DNA from: RGIG4074 sp964459165
Lineage (GTDB): Bacteria; Bacillota; Clostridia; Christensenellales; Borkfalkiaceae
Reading direction: 5' to 3'
DNA: 41,853 nucleotides
Assembly (NCBI GenBank): GCA_964459165.1
Contig: CAYWKM010000006.1
Coordinates: forward strand, 1-41,853
Within the stretch, counting starts at the first letter, position 1; each line of letters opens with the position of its first letter. The notes beneath the pieces were generated by a model. It was not told the DNA's origin, searched no databases, and worked only from the letters and a program-made list of their open reading frames with translations. A program made the translations under genes and the position numbers. Shown piece by piece: positions 1-7,254 of this stretch.

Positions 1-1379
1 AACGTCTCCACGTGCTTGGTCTGGGGAAACATATCGAAGGGCACGACGCTTTCAATCGCGTATTCGCCGATGGGAATATCGTTCTTTACAAGTTCCCCTC
101 TTTCCGTTTCTATCAAGTTTCCCGTTAAAATTCCCAAATCCCTCGCGAGCGTAGAAGGATTACACGAAATCAATACCAATTTAGGGATCTTCGCCTTTAC
201 GATCGCCTTTAAAACGCTGCGGGCAATCCCCGCTCGAGGAGGATCGAGAATCAATTTGATCCTTTCCCCTTTTTCCTTCTCCATGATCGACGGCAACGCC
301 TCGGCAACGTCGCCGCAAATGTTGATCATCTTGTCTTCGAGCCCGTTCTTTCTTTTTAGCGCGTCCGCGCAGGCGACAGCCTCCTTTACGATTTCAATGC
401 CGTAGACCCTCTTACAGCGTCGGGCGATCATCGCCGTTAAAAGCCCTCCCCCGCTATAACAATCGATAACGACTTCGTCGCCCTCTCCCGCGAGCTCCTG
501 CATCGCCCTGCGGTAAAGCTTTTCGCGGATACTTCCGTTTACCTGCACAAACGTATTGGAATCCGCCATATAGCGAATCCCGAACTCTTCCGCCTCATAC
601 GCGCCTGTCCCGTATAGGGGGACGAACCGCTCTCCGAAGACGACGTTGGTATCCTTTTTGTTGATATTGAGAACCAACGTAAAATCGTCGAAGACTCCGC
701 GCAGCTTTTCGATAAAGGCCTGCGCATTCTTCAATTTCTCCGTCGTGGAAACCAGCGTCACGATCGCCTTTTTATCGAGCTCCCGCACGACGATATGGCG
801 GATATCTCCTTTCCCCTTTCCCTCTTCATAAGCCGTTATCCCGTTTTCTTCCATATACAAAACGAGAGCCTCGACGAGCTTTTCCACCCATTTCGGTTGA
901 ATCGGACAATTCCTGACGGGAATAATGCGATGGCTCCTTTCGGCAAAGAACCCGACGACCGTTTTGCCCTCTTTATCGACTCCGAGAGGCATCTGTACCT
1001 TATTGCGATAAGCCCATTCGTCGTCGCTTGCGACCGTCTCGTCGACCGGAAAATCGATATTCCCGATCTTTTTGAGACAATCGGAAACGAGCTTCCTCTT
1101 AAAGGCGATTTGTTTTTCATAGGTAAGATGTTGAAGCTGGCAACCGCCGCACTTCTCGAAAACGTCGCATCGGGGAATCACGCGGGAGGGAGAAGGCTTT
1201 AAAAGATTTTCCACTCTGCCGAAACCGACGTTGCCTTTGACCTTGAGAACCTTTATTTCGGCCGTCTCTCCATCGATAAGATACGGCACGAAAAAAGTAT
1301 ATCCGTCCTTTTGAACGACGCCCTCTCCGTTAGAGCCGAGAGAAATGGCTTCTCCGATAAACGTTTCATTTTTTTTCAT
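1..1379 (-). CDS. rlmD: 23S rRNA/tRNA (uracil-5-)-methyltransferase, RlmD/TrmA family (3' end cut by window)
   Basis: SAM-dependent enzyme of the TrmA/RlmD (RumA) family, which makes 5-methyluridine in RNA. Reading the minus strand from the ATG at 1379 gives 459 codons still open at the window edge, so only the last few residues are missing. A TRAM-like start is followed by CDVFEKCGGC and a later NCPIQPKW cysteine, matching the four-cysteine [4Fe-4S] site of the family. The Rossmann core has CYSGGGLLTAMIA, then DPPRAG and the nucleophile motif SCNPSTLARD. The start sits just after a terminator hairpin and no strong ribosome site or promoter is visible, so it may be read from the operon upstream. 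Family call is firm; the exact target uridine cannot be told from sequence. Confidence 0.9.
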   Translation of the reverse strand, partial: MKKNETFIGEAISLGSNGEGVVQKDGYTFFVPYLIDGETAEIKVLKVKGNVGFGRVENLLKPSPSRVIPRCDVFEKCGGCQLQHLTYEKQIAFKRKLVSDCLKKIGNIDFPVDETVASDDEWAYRNKVQMPLGVDKEGKTVVGFFAERSHRIIPVRNCPIQPKWVEKLVEALVLYMEENGITAYEEGKGKGDIRHIVVRELDKKAIVTLVSTTEKLKNAQAFIEKLRGVFDDFTLVLNINKKDTNVVFGERFVPLYGTGAYEAEEFGIRYMADSNTFVQVNGSIREKLYRRAMQELAGEGDEVVIDCYSGGGLLTAMIARRCKRVYGIEIVKEAVACADALKRKNGLEDKMINICGDVAEALPSIMEKEKGERIKLILDPPRAGIARSVLKAIVKAKIPKLVLISCNPSTLARDLGILTGNLIETERGELVKNDIPIGEYAIESVVPFDMFPQTKHVET

Positions 1380-1386
1380 AAAATAA

Positions 1387-1424
1387 TATCCAAAACGGAA
1401 AAGGCAAAAACCTGCCTTTTCCGT
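1387..1424 (-). terminator. Rho-independent terminator after the membrane protein gene
   Basis: A perfect 12-bp stem (1395-1406 with 1413-1424) read on the minus strand is followed by a short T-rich tail. The stem includes the stop codon of the upstream gene and ends 16 bases before the rlmD start codon. Confidence 0.7.
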
Positions 1425-1954
1425 CAATCCCTTTTTATTTTTTTAACGATACGGTTCGCCGATATCTGACATCTTATTATCATAAAATCATAGACGAAAA
1501 ATACCAACGTTCCGCCAACCAGAATAACGGGCAAAATATATTCGTCGATGAACGCGAAATTGCTCGTCATGCCGCAGACGAATTTCCAATAGAGGAAGAG
1601 CATCGCGTCAAACCACGCCGCTTTTACAAGATACGCAAGCCAACGGTTGACGCGGAAGCGAAACTGCAAGAAATTAACGAGCGGATGCAGCCCGAAAAAC
1701 ATGATAAAGGGCAATAGCCGCCAGAAAAAAGCCAGTCCGCCGAACAGCAAAGAAAGGATCGTCGCGGCGATGTATGCGAGCAGATCGCCCAGCCAAAAGC
1801 TGCGCGTGAGAGGAATGGTGAGCGAAAGCGTCCCCGCGATATAACCGAATACAAGGAGATAATTATTGAGCGTACCGAGAACGAGAAAAATAGTAGCGAA
1901 AGCACAGGAAACCGCAGACAACGCGATTTCAAACGACTTGCTTTTCTTTTTCAT
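1424..1954 (-). CDS. Small polytopic membrane protein, function unknown
   Basis: A 176-residue hydrophobic protein with about five or six membrane-spanning segments and a basic C-terminal tail (NRIVKKIKRD). The general look (short helices, small aromatic loops) recalls ECF-transporter S components and other small integral membrane proteins of Clostridia, but no family signature was recognised, so no function is assigned. It has a good ribosome site (AAGGAAG) and starts 11 bases after the J-like gene stops. It is therefore very probably co-transcribed with DUF5685 and the J-like protein, which suggests a shared membrane-related job. Confidence 0.75.
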   Translation of the reverse strand: MKKKSKSFEIALSAVSCAFATIFLVLGTLNNYLLVFGYIAGTLSLTIPLTRSFWLGDLLAYIAATILSLLFGGLAFFWRLLPFIMFFGLHPLVNFLQFRFRVNRWLAYLVKAAWFDAMLFLYWKFVCGMTSNFAFIDEYILPVILVGGTLVFFVYDFMIIRCQISANRIVKKIKRD

Positions 1955-1965
1955 TCATTTCTTCC

Positions 1966-2598
1966 TTAATGGCAACCGCAACACAGGTTGACGCACATAT
2001 TTACACACAAGCAGGTCGTACACCAGCTCAGGCATTCGTTGCATCCGTTCCCGCCCATCTGATCCGCGTCGTCGGAATTCGTATTTCCGTAGGCGTCGAA
2101 ACGGTAATTGCCTCCCTGAGCGTTTTGCGTATTGTTCTGAGAAGCGGACGTTCTTGAATTGATCCGTTCATATTCCGTTTTATACTTGGCGTTTTCCGGA
2201 TCCATCTGCATGGCGATTTCCAGCTGCTTTTTGCATTCGTTCATCCACTGCTTTTTGTAAAAGACGGCGGCTTGCAGGTAATGCCATTGCGCGTTCCTTT
2301 CGTTGAAAGCGTCAAGCTTATTCTGCGCCTCTTGAATATTGCCCGCCTTGATGAGGGCTTCGATCTCCTCAAACGCGGATTTACCGCTCGTATTCCGCGC
2401 TTTTTCTCTTCGGAAAGACATGATTTCCTGATAGGCGACGTCTAACTTGTTGAGCATTTTTGCCGCTTCGTTGCCCGCTTCGCCTTCGAGCCATCTTTCC
2501 TCGTTATATTTCTTTTTGAGATTTCTGTAGCTTTCGGCGATCTCTTCATCGGTTGCATCCTCGGAAACTCCGAGGATATCGTAATATTCTTTGTTCAT
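1966..2598 (-). CDS. Degenerate J-domain protein with Cys-rich C-terminus
   Basis: 210 residues. Residues 1-65 follow the J-domain pattern (YYDILGVSEDATDEEIAESYRNL, split here by helix boundaries) but the HPD tripeptide that stimulates Hsp70 is replaced: where KYHPDR is expected the sequence reads KKYNEERW. The middle (about 90-140) looks TPR-like (WHYLQAAVFYKKQWMNECKK). The last 30 residues hold nine cysteines in CxxC-like spacing ending CCGCH, suggesting metal binding or a lipid/membrane contact. It overlaps the DUF5685 gene by ATGA, so translation is coupled. A normal DnaJ co-chaperone role is unlikely without HPD; a scaffold or partner role for DUF5685 is an inference. Confidence 0.85.
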   Translation of the reverse strand: MNKEYYDILGVSEDATDEEIAESYRNLKKKYNEERWLEGEAGNEAAKMLNKLDVAYQEIMSFRREKARNTSGKSAFEEIEALIKAGNIQEAQNKLDAFNERNAQWHYLQAAVFYKKQWMNECKKQLEIAMQMDPENAKYKTEYERINSRTSASQNNTQNAQGGNYRFDAYGNTNSDDADQMGGNGCNECLSWCTTCLCVNMCVNLCCGCH

Positions 2599-3482
2599 AT
2601 ATCCTTCCTTTTATTCTGATTTTTTTCTTCTTTTCGTTTCGCTTTATCGTTCAAAAGAATCAACTTCGTTTGTTTGGGAAGTCCGCCGAATAAAATATTG
2701 TCGACGAGCTCCGCATTGAAACGAAACCGGATGTTTTGTCGGCTTTCCCACATTTCCTTAAAGAGACAGGAAAACATGAAATCGAGATCTTCCTTTCGGG
2801 AGCCAAGCAGCGTCTTCTTATCCTCGTCTCCATAGGAGAGTACGAAAGGATTATAATGCTTTTTCTTAATATCCTTATCGTAATCGTCGATCGCGTCGAT
2901 CAAATAAATCCATTTTCCGAGCGCATAGAACAATCTTTTCGTATATTCCGTGGCGTATTGCCCGAGAAAATAATCGGAGAGCTCGGAAACCATTAACGCC
3001 GTAGCGTCCGCCGCCCTATCGACGCTTGCCGCTTTCGCCTTTTCGACCTTCGACTGCTCGAGCATGTGCTTCCGCACGATATTTTCGATTTCCGGATATT
3101 TTTTTAACACCCTTTTTCTTCCCGAACGAAACGCGAGGCGGGCAAATCTGCCCCGGTTGTCGTCTTCGATATCGTCCGTCAATTTATAGTAGGTCAGCAC
3201 GGTGTTGAGCGCGCCGAGCTTATCGGTAAGCTCGTCCGTTTCCGCCATGGGAAAGGAGAGAACGGGATGCTCGATGCAATGCTGCTTCGTTATCTTTACG
3301 TCGAGCCCCGTTATATTATGCAAAATAATCGAAAAGAAAGCGACGTCGTACGACAGCGTGAACCTTGCTATGTTGCCGCACGTTTTGCCGATGCCTTTAC
3401 AGAGACCGCAATAGACGGCATTGTAGAGGGAGTAGTCTTTGATATACAGATTGGGTTTATCGAATTTTACGTAGCCGAACAT
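2595..3482 (-). CDS. DUF5685 family protein
   Basis: 295 residues, all-helical in appearance. The N-terminus carries the family hallmark YCGLCKGIGKTCG and a following SYDVAF. Two acid-rich helices stand out: LTDDIEDDNR near residue 100 and LIDAIDDYDKDIK near residue 195, the latter followed by HYNPF. Family function is not established. The paired Asp motifs look like the metal-diphosphate motifs of class I isoprenoid synthases, which is only a structural hypothesis. The C-terminus is highly basic. It overlaps the J-like gene downstream by 4 bases and follows trpS by about 60 bases that contain a tandem repeat. Confidence 0.85.
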   Translation of the reverse strand: MFGYVKFDKPNLYIKDYSLYNAVYCGLCKGIGKTCGNIARFTLSYDVAFFSIILHNITGLDVKITKQHCIEHPVLSFPMAETDELTDKLGALNTVLTYYKLTDDIEDDNRGRFARLAFRSGRKRVLKKYPEIENIVRKHMLEQSKVEKAKAASVDRAADATALMVSELSDYFLGQYATEYTKRLFYALGKWIYLIDAIDDYDKDIKKKHYNPFVLSYGDEDKKTLLGSRKEDLDFMFSCLFKEMWESRQNIRFRFNAELVDNILFGGLPKQTKLILLNDKAKRKEEKNQNKRKDI

Positions 3483-3494
3483 AGAAGCGTTCCT

Positions 3495-3518
3495 TATAAT
3501 AACCTGTATAATAACCTG
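3495..3518. repeat. Perfect 12-bp tandem direct repeat in the DUF5685 leader
   Basis: TATAATAACCTG occurs twice in a row (3495-3506, 3507-3518). On the minus strand each copy supplies a TTATTATA segment close to the DUF5685 start codon. It could be paired regulator half-sites or duplicated -10-like elements; no convincing -35 was seen. Confidence 0.6.
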
Positions 3519-3544
3519 TGAATCGTGCTATCATCGAAAAACGA

Positions 3545-4555
3545 TTACTTATCGAGCTGATAAAAACCGATTTTCCTATAAACCTTGCTCAAAGTTCTTC
3601 GGGCGGTCTTATACGCCTTTTCCGCGCCGAAAGAGAGAACGTCGTTCAAATACTTTTTATCGGCGAGAAGGCGTTTCTGTTCCCGCTGAATGGGAGCGAG
3701 CTTATCGGCGACGACCTCGCCAACGGCGAGTTTCAGATCCCCGTAGCCCTTCCCTTCAAATTGCCTTTCCGCTTCCTCGACGCTTATTTCCGCGAACACG
3801 GAATAAATGGCGAGCAGATTGCTGACGCCCGGCTTATTGACCTCGTCGTATCTCACGCACGAATCGCTGTCGGTGACCGCGCGCTTAAATTTACGCATGA
3901 CGCTATCTCTGTCGTCGGAAAGAAAGACGGAAGCGTTCGCATTCGCATCGGACTTGCTCATCTTTTTATCGGGCTCCTGCAAGGAATTAATCTTTGCGCC
4001 GACCTTCAGAATATACGGCTCCGGCACGGTAAACGTGGAACCGTAAACGCCGTTGAAACGATTTGCGATATCGCGCGTGATTTCGAGATGCTGCTTCTGA
4101 TCGACGCCTACCGGCACGATATCCGCCTGATACAAAAGAATATCCGCCGCCATGAGCACGGGATAATCCATAAGTCCCATATTGATGTTATCCGCGTGAG
4201 ACAAGCTTTTGCTCTTAAACTGCGTCATTCTCTCCATTTCGCCGACGTACGTAAAGGTGTTCAGAACCCACGCGAGCTCCGCGTGCGCGGAAACGTTCGA
4301 CTGCACGTAAAGCGTACATTTTTCGGGATCTACGCCGCAAGCGATATAGAGGGCGAGAAGCTCCAGCGTCTTCGCCCGCAGCTGCGCCGGATCCTGACGC
4401 ACGGTGATGGCGTGCATATTGGCGATCGCATAAAAGCAATCGAAATCCTTCTGCAATTCCACCCAATTCTTGATTGCGCCGATATAATTTCCTATGGTCA
4501 GATTGCCGCTCGGCTGAACTGCGGAATATAAAACCTTCTTCCTGACTTCTTCCAT
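3545..4555 (-). CDS. trpS: Tryptophanyl-tRNA synthetase
   Basis: Class Ic aminoacyl-tRNA synthetase charging tRNA-Trp. 336 residues, the normal bacterial length. The HIGH-type motif appears as PSGNLTIGNYIG (TIGN at residues 20-23) and the KMSKS loop as KKMSKSDAN. GVDQKQHLE, a conserved TrpRS segment, is present. The ATG at 4555 has a GGAG ribosome site and lies 28 bases below a strong promoter, with no T-box-like leader. It heads the group that continues into DUF5685. Confidence 0.97.
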   Translation of the reverse strand: MEEVRKKVLYSAVQPSGNLTIGNYIGAIKNWVELQKDFDCFYAIANMHAITVRQDPAQLRAKTLELLALYIACGVDPEKCTLYVQSNVSAHAELAWVLNTFTYVGEMERMTQFKSKSLSHADNINMGLMDYPVLMAADILLYQADIVPVGVDQKQHLEITRDIANRFNGVYGSTFTVPEPYILKVGAKINSLQEPDKKMSKSDANANASVFLSDDRDSVMRKFKRAVTDSDSCVRYDEVNKPGVSNLLAIYSVFAEISVEEAERQFEGKGYGDLKLAVGEVVADKLAPIQREQKRLLADKKYLNDVLSFGAEKAYKTARRTLSKVYRKIGFYQLDK

Positions 4556-4582
4556 ATTTTTCTCTCCGCTAAATACAATATC

Positions 4583-4611
4583 ATTATAACACCGTTTCTT
4601 TTGAAATGCAA
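4583..4611 (-). promoter_or_regulatory. Sigma-A promoter for trpS
   Basis: Minus strand: -35 TTGCAT (4606-4611), 17-bp spacer, -10 TATAAT (4583-4588). The leader would be only about 20 bases, so no attenuator or T-box fits. Confidence 0.8.
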
Positions 4612-4713
4612 TTCATTATGACGAGCGAGCGAGAATCTTCACTTATTTTGTCCGTTTTTTTCACAGAACATACAAATCGAAAAATTCGTCTTTCCTTAGC
4701 GGGCTCTCCGTCT

Positions 4714-4745
4714 CATAAAAAACAGGACCGACGATTGATCGGTCC
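4714..4745 (-). terminator. Rho-independent terminator of thrC
   Basis: Minus strand: GGACCGA stem pairs with TCGGTCC (4725-4745) around a 7-base loop, followed by TGTTTTTTAT. Confidence 0.85.
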
Positions 4746-4770
4746 GAAAGAATCTTTAATTTTCCTCGCC

Positions 4771-6291
4771 TTATCTTTCACAGGCTTTGATATACCCTTC
4801 GGTTCCGAGATCGATGAACCTCTCGACCTCCCCGAACAGCTTTGCAGGCGCGGACACGCGCTTAAAACGCACCGGCTTATACCTGAGCTCTGTCAAACTC
4901 TTGGGAATCTCCATGGCCGTCTCGGCGTGAAGCCGTTTGATTCCCTTAAAAGAATCCTTCACGTCGTTCCCCGTGACGGCATACAGAACGTCCTGCGGAA
5001 ATTTGTAGGGACTCGCCGTGGAGACGACCACCATGGGAACGTTATCGGCAACGATCTTGCTCTTTTGGTAGAAATCGGCGACGTTCATGGCCACGCCGGT
5101 ATGCGTATCCATGGGATAGCCGTATTCTTCAAAGAAATCGTAGATGCATTCGACGGTTTCGTCCTCGTTGGTGCAGCCGGCAAAAAATTCTTCCCTGATC
5201 TTATCGATTTCCTCCTCAGTGATTTCATATCGTTTGTTTTTGGCGAGCGACTCCATTCTCTCTTTGGTGACGGAAGCGTTTCTTCCGCTGATTTCATAGA
5301 GCAGCCTCTCCAAATTGGAAGAGATGAGAATATCCATCGAGGGAGACATCGTCTTATAAAATTCCCGATCGATATCGTATACGCCGCCCTTAAAGAAATC
5401 GGTGAGAACATTATTCCTATTCGACGCGCAGACGAGCTTGCCGACGGGAAGTCCCATCTTCTTGGCATAATAGCCCGCGAGAATGTTGCCGAAATTGCCC
5501 GTGGGAACGGTAAAATCGACCTTATCGCCCATTTTGATCTGTTCGGAGGAAACGAGATCGAGATAAGAGGAAAAATAGTAGACGATCTGCGGCGCAAGAC
5601 GACCGAAATTGATGGAATTTGCCGAAGAGAGGAGGATATTCTTTTCCTTTAATATCGCTTTATCCTCCTCGCTTGAAAAGATCTTCTTTACGGCGGATTG
5701 GCAATCGTCGAAGTTACCGTTTACGGCAAGGACGTTTACGTTGCCGCCCTCCTGCGTGCACATTTGCAACTTTTGCATTTTAGACACGCCGTCGTTGGGA
5801 TAAAAGACCATGATCTTGATCCCCTCCGCGTCCTTAAAGCCCTCCAAAGCCGCCTTCCCCGTATCGCCGCTGGTGGCGACGAGAATGAGAATATCCTCCT
5901 TGATTCCGCAAATATCGCACCCCTTTCTCAACAGATAAGGAAGCAGGGTGAGCGCCATATCCTTGAAAGCGCACGTGGGACCGTGGAACAGCTCGAGAAT
6001 ATATTTCCCCTCGTCGATCTTCACGAGCGGCGCGGGATCTGCGCCGTCGAACTTCGCATATGCTTTTTTGCACGCCTCTTCGAGCTCGTCGTAATCGTAT
6101 TCGTCCAAATATTTATGAAGGATGAAAGCCGCCCTCTCGGGATAGCTCATGGAGAGCATTGTTTCAAGTTCCTCCGCCGACGCCTTGGGAAAGATTTCCG
6201 GAACGAACAGTCCTCCGTCTTTGGCGAGACCCTGAACGACGGCTCTCGCGCCCGTAACCCTTTCGTCTCCTCTCGTGCTTAAAAAATACAT
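4771..6291 (-). CDS. thrC: Threonine synthase
   Basis: PLP enzyme converting O-phosphohomoserine to threonine. 506 residues, the length of the longer class II threonine synthases. It opens with the typical MYFLSTRGD and has the PLP lysine in HGPTCAFKDMAL (Lys110). ATSGDTGKAALEGF and PTGNFGNILAGYYAKKMG are the phosphate-binding and substrate segments. The ribosome site is GGAG. The gene stands without other threonine genes, behind the small P-loop gene and a hairpin with a T-run that ends about 35 bases before its start. No separate promoter was recognised, so read-through may control it. Confidence 0.97.
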   Translation of the reverse strand: MYFLSTRGDERVTGARAVVQGLAKDGGLFVPEIFPKASAEELETMLSMSYPERAAFILHKYLDEYDYDELEEACKKAYAKFDGADPAPLVKIDEGKYILELFHGPTCAFKDMALTLLPYLLRKGCDICGIKEDILILVATSGDTGKAALEGFKDAEGIKIMVFYPNDGVSKMQKLQMCTQEGGNVNVLAVNGNFDDCQSAVKKIFSSEEDKAILKEKNILLSSANSINFGRLAPQIVYYFSSYLDLVSSEQIKMGDKVDFTVPTGNFGNILAGYYAKKMGLPVGKLVCASNRNNVLTDFFKGGVYDIDREFYKTMSPSMDILISSNLERLLYEISGRNASVTKERMESLAKNKRYEITEEEIDKIREEFFAGCTNEDETVECIYDFFEEYGYPMDTHTGVAMNVADFYQKSKIVADNVPMVVVSTASPYKFPQDVLYAVTGNDVKDSFKGIKRLHAETAMEIPKSLTELRYKPVRFKRVSAPAKLFGEVERFIDLGTEGYIKACER

Positions 6292-6324
6292 AAATTCAAT
6301 CTCCTTGCATGGTAAAGTGCAGCT

Positions 6325-6363
6325 ATATAAAAAATCTCAGACAAAGGGTATTTGCCTGAGATC
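6325..6363 (-). terminator. Terminator or attenuator between the P-loop gene and thrC
   Basis: Minus strand: ATCTCAGGCAAA pairs with TTTGTCTGAGAT (6334-6363), followed by a T6 tract. It lies between two same-strand genes only 91 bases apart, and no promoter is evident after it. Confidence 0.75.
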
Positions 6364-6382
6364 TCGTCTTCCCGTTTAAAAA

Positions 6383-6790
6383 TTACAGATATTTCGCCAC
6401 AAAAGAAGGCAATTCTTCCGTCGCAGCGCTGCAAGTAAGCGTGATCTTCATTCCGCAATCTTCGGAAACCTTATCGAGCATATAGAAGAACGCCGCCATT
6501 TCCGAGAGGGGCTTCCCCGTGATTCTCGAGCAGCCGTCGATAAATATATCCTCGATGTCGCGGTTTCCTGCAATGAGTCCTCTGATAAAACCGCAAAGAG
6601 CTTCCTCGCCGGCGATCTTATAATCCTTGACGTTAATGAACTTTATATTGCGGTTAACGCTGTACATATAATCGTTGGTATCGGTTACAAATACGACGTA
6701 TCCCTTCGTCCCTTCCAGCGCGACATTGGCGGCGTCAATGATTCTCTTTGTTTTTCCCGAACCCTTGCGTCCGCTAATAATATTTATCAT
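6383..6790 (-). CDS. Small P-loop ATPase-like protein, function unknown
   Basis: 135 residues from the ATG at 6790, which has an AAGGAGG ribosome site 5 bases upstream. A longer reading frame extends to 6838 but that would start inside the promoter, so it is rejected. Walker A is GRKGSGKT at residues 7-14, and DIFIDG about residue 85 fits Walker B. The fold is minimal, with no sensor or arginine-finger region seen. It resembles small ATP-binding proteins of Clostridia without an assigned role. It has its own promoter, overlapped by a possible operator, and precedes thrC. Confidence 0.75.
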   Translation of the reverse strand: MINIISGRKGSGKTKRIIDAANVALEGTKGYVVFVTDTNDYMYSVNRNIKFINVKDYKIAGEEALCGFIRGLIAGNRDIEDIFIDGCSRITGKPLSEMAAFFYMLDKVSEDCGMKITLTCSAATEELPSFVAKYL

Positions 6791-6819
6791 AAAAATCCTC
6801 CTTGAAACAATAATTTTCG

Positions 6820-6839
6820 CTTGGTTATATTCTACCAAG
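6820..6839. promoter_or_regulatory. Inverted repeat over the -10 of the P-loop gene (possible operator)
   Basis: CTTGGT and ACCAAG arms separated by 8 bases, centred on the -10 hexamer. Position suits a repressor site; the regulator is unknown. Confidence 0.4.
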
Positions 6840-6857
6840 TTTTTAAGATAATTTCAA
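6829..6857 (-). promoter_or_regulatory. Sigma-A promoter for the P-loop gene
   Basis: Minus strand: TTGAAA (6852-6857), 17-bp spacer, TAGAAT (6829-6834). Its position fixes the start codon at 6790 rather than further upstream. Confidence 0.7.
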
Positions 6858-7153
6858 GACCTTTTTTGAAAAAATATTGCGTAAAAGCGAACAAAATTTT
6901 TGCGAAAACGATTGACAAATAAAAAACGCTGTGTTTTATCGCTTTTATTTTATTCCTTTTAAACAAAAAAAGCAAGTGAATTGTAAAAAATTTCGCAGCC
7001 TGTTTCCGCGTTTTTTATGAAAAAAAGGCGGCTTTGTCAAAACGAACGCGGCTCGAATCCCCAAAAAAAGCGGCTACGGGAATGCGTTCAAGGCGCAATT
7101 TCGAGCAGGAAATCCCTCCGTCCGTTTTTAGCGCCCGATCATTCGCCTCTCTC
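6858..7153. other. Intergenic stretch with no recognised gene
   Basis: AT-rich, with several A and T runs. It holds a TTGACA at 6912-6917 (plus) without a good -10 and a hairpin at 7006-7031. An open frame begins on the plus strand at 7017 but it is basic, low-quality and runs antisense into prfA, so it is not called. Nothing else was recognised. Confidence 0.5.
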
Positions 7154-7187
7154 AAAAAAAGGACGAACTCCTTCGGTTACGCCGTCC
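7154..7187 (-). terminator. Rho-independent terminator of prfA
   Basis: Minus strand: GGACG (7183-7187) pairs with CGTCC (7161-7165), with inner AAC/GTT pairs, followed by seven Ts. Confidence 0.75.
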
Positions 7188-7254
7188 ATTTTAAAAAGTA
7201 AATTTCCAACGGCTCATTCGACCTTCAAGGCTCGCGTTTCTCCGCGCCCGATCG

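Noticed and set aside
4556..4612. T-box riboswitch upstream of trpS
   Set aside because: The promoter is only 28 bases from the start codon, leaving no room for a T-box.
4606..5652. Long plus-strand open frame antisense to thrC (and similar ones over trpS, prfA, nrnA, nusA)
   Set aside because: Codon usage here leaves few stops on the opposite strand; these frames have no family motifs and lie over well-identified genes.
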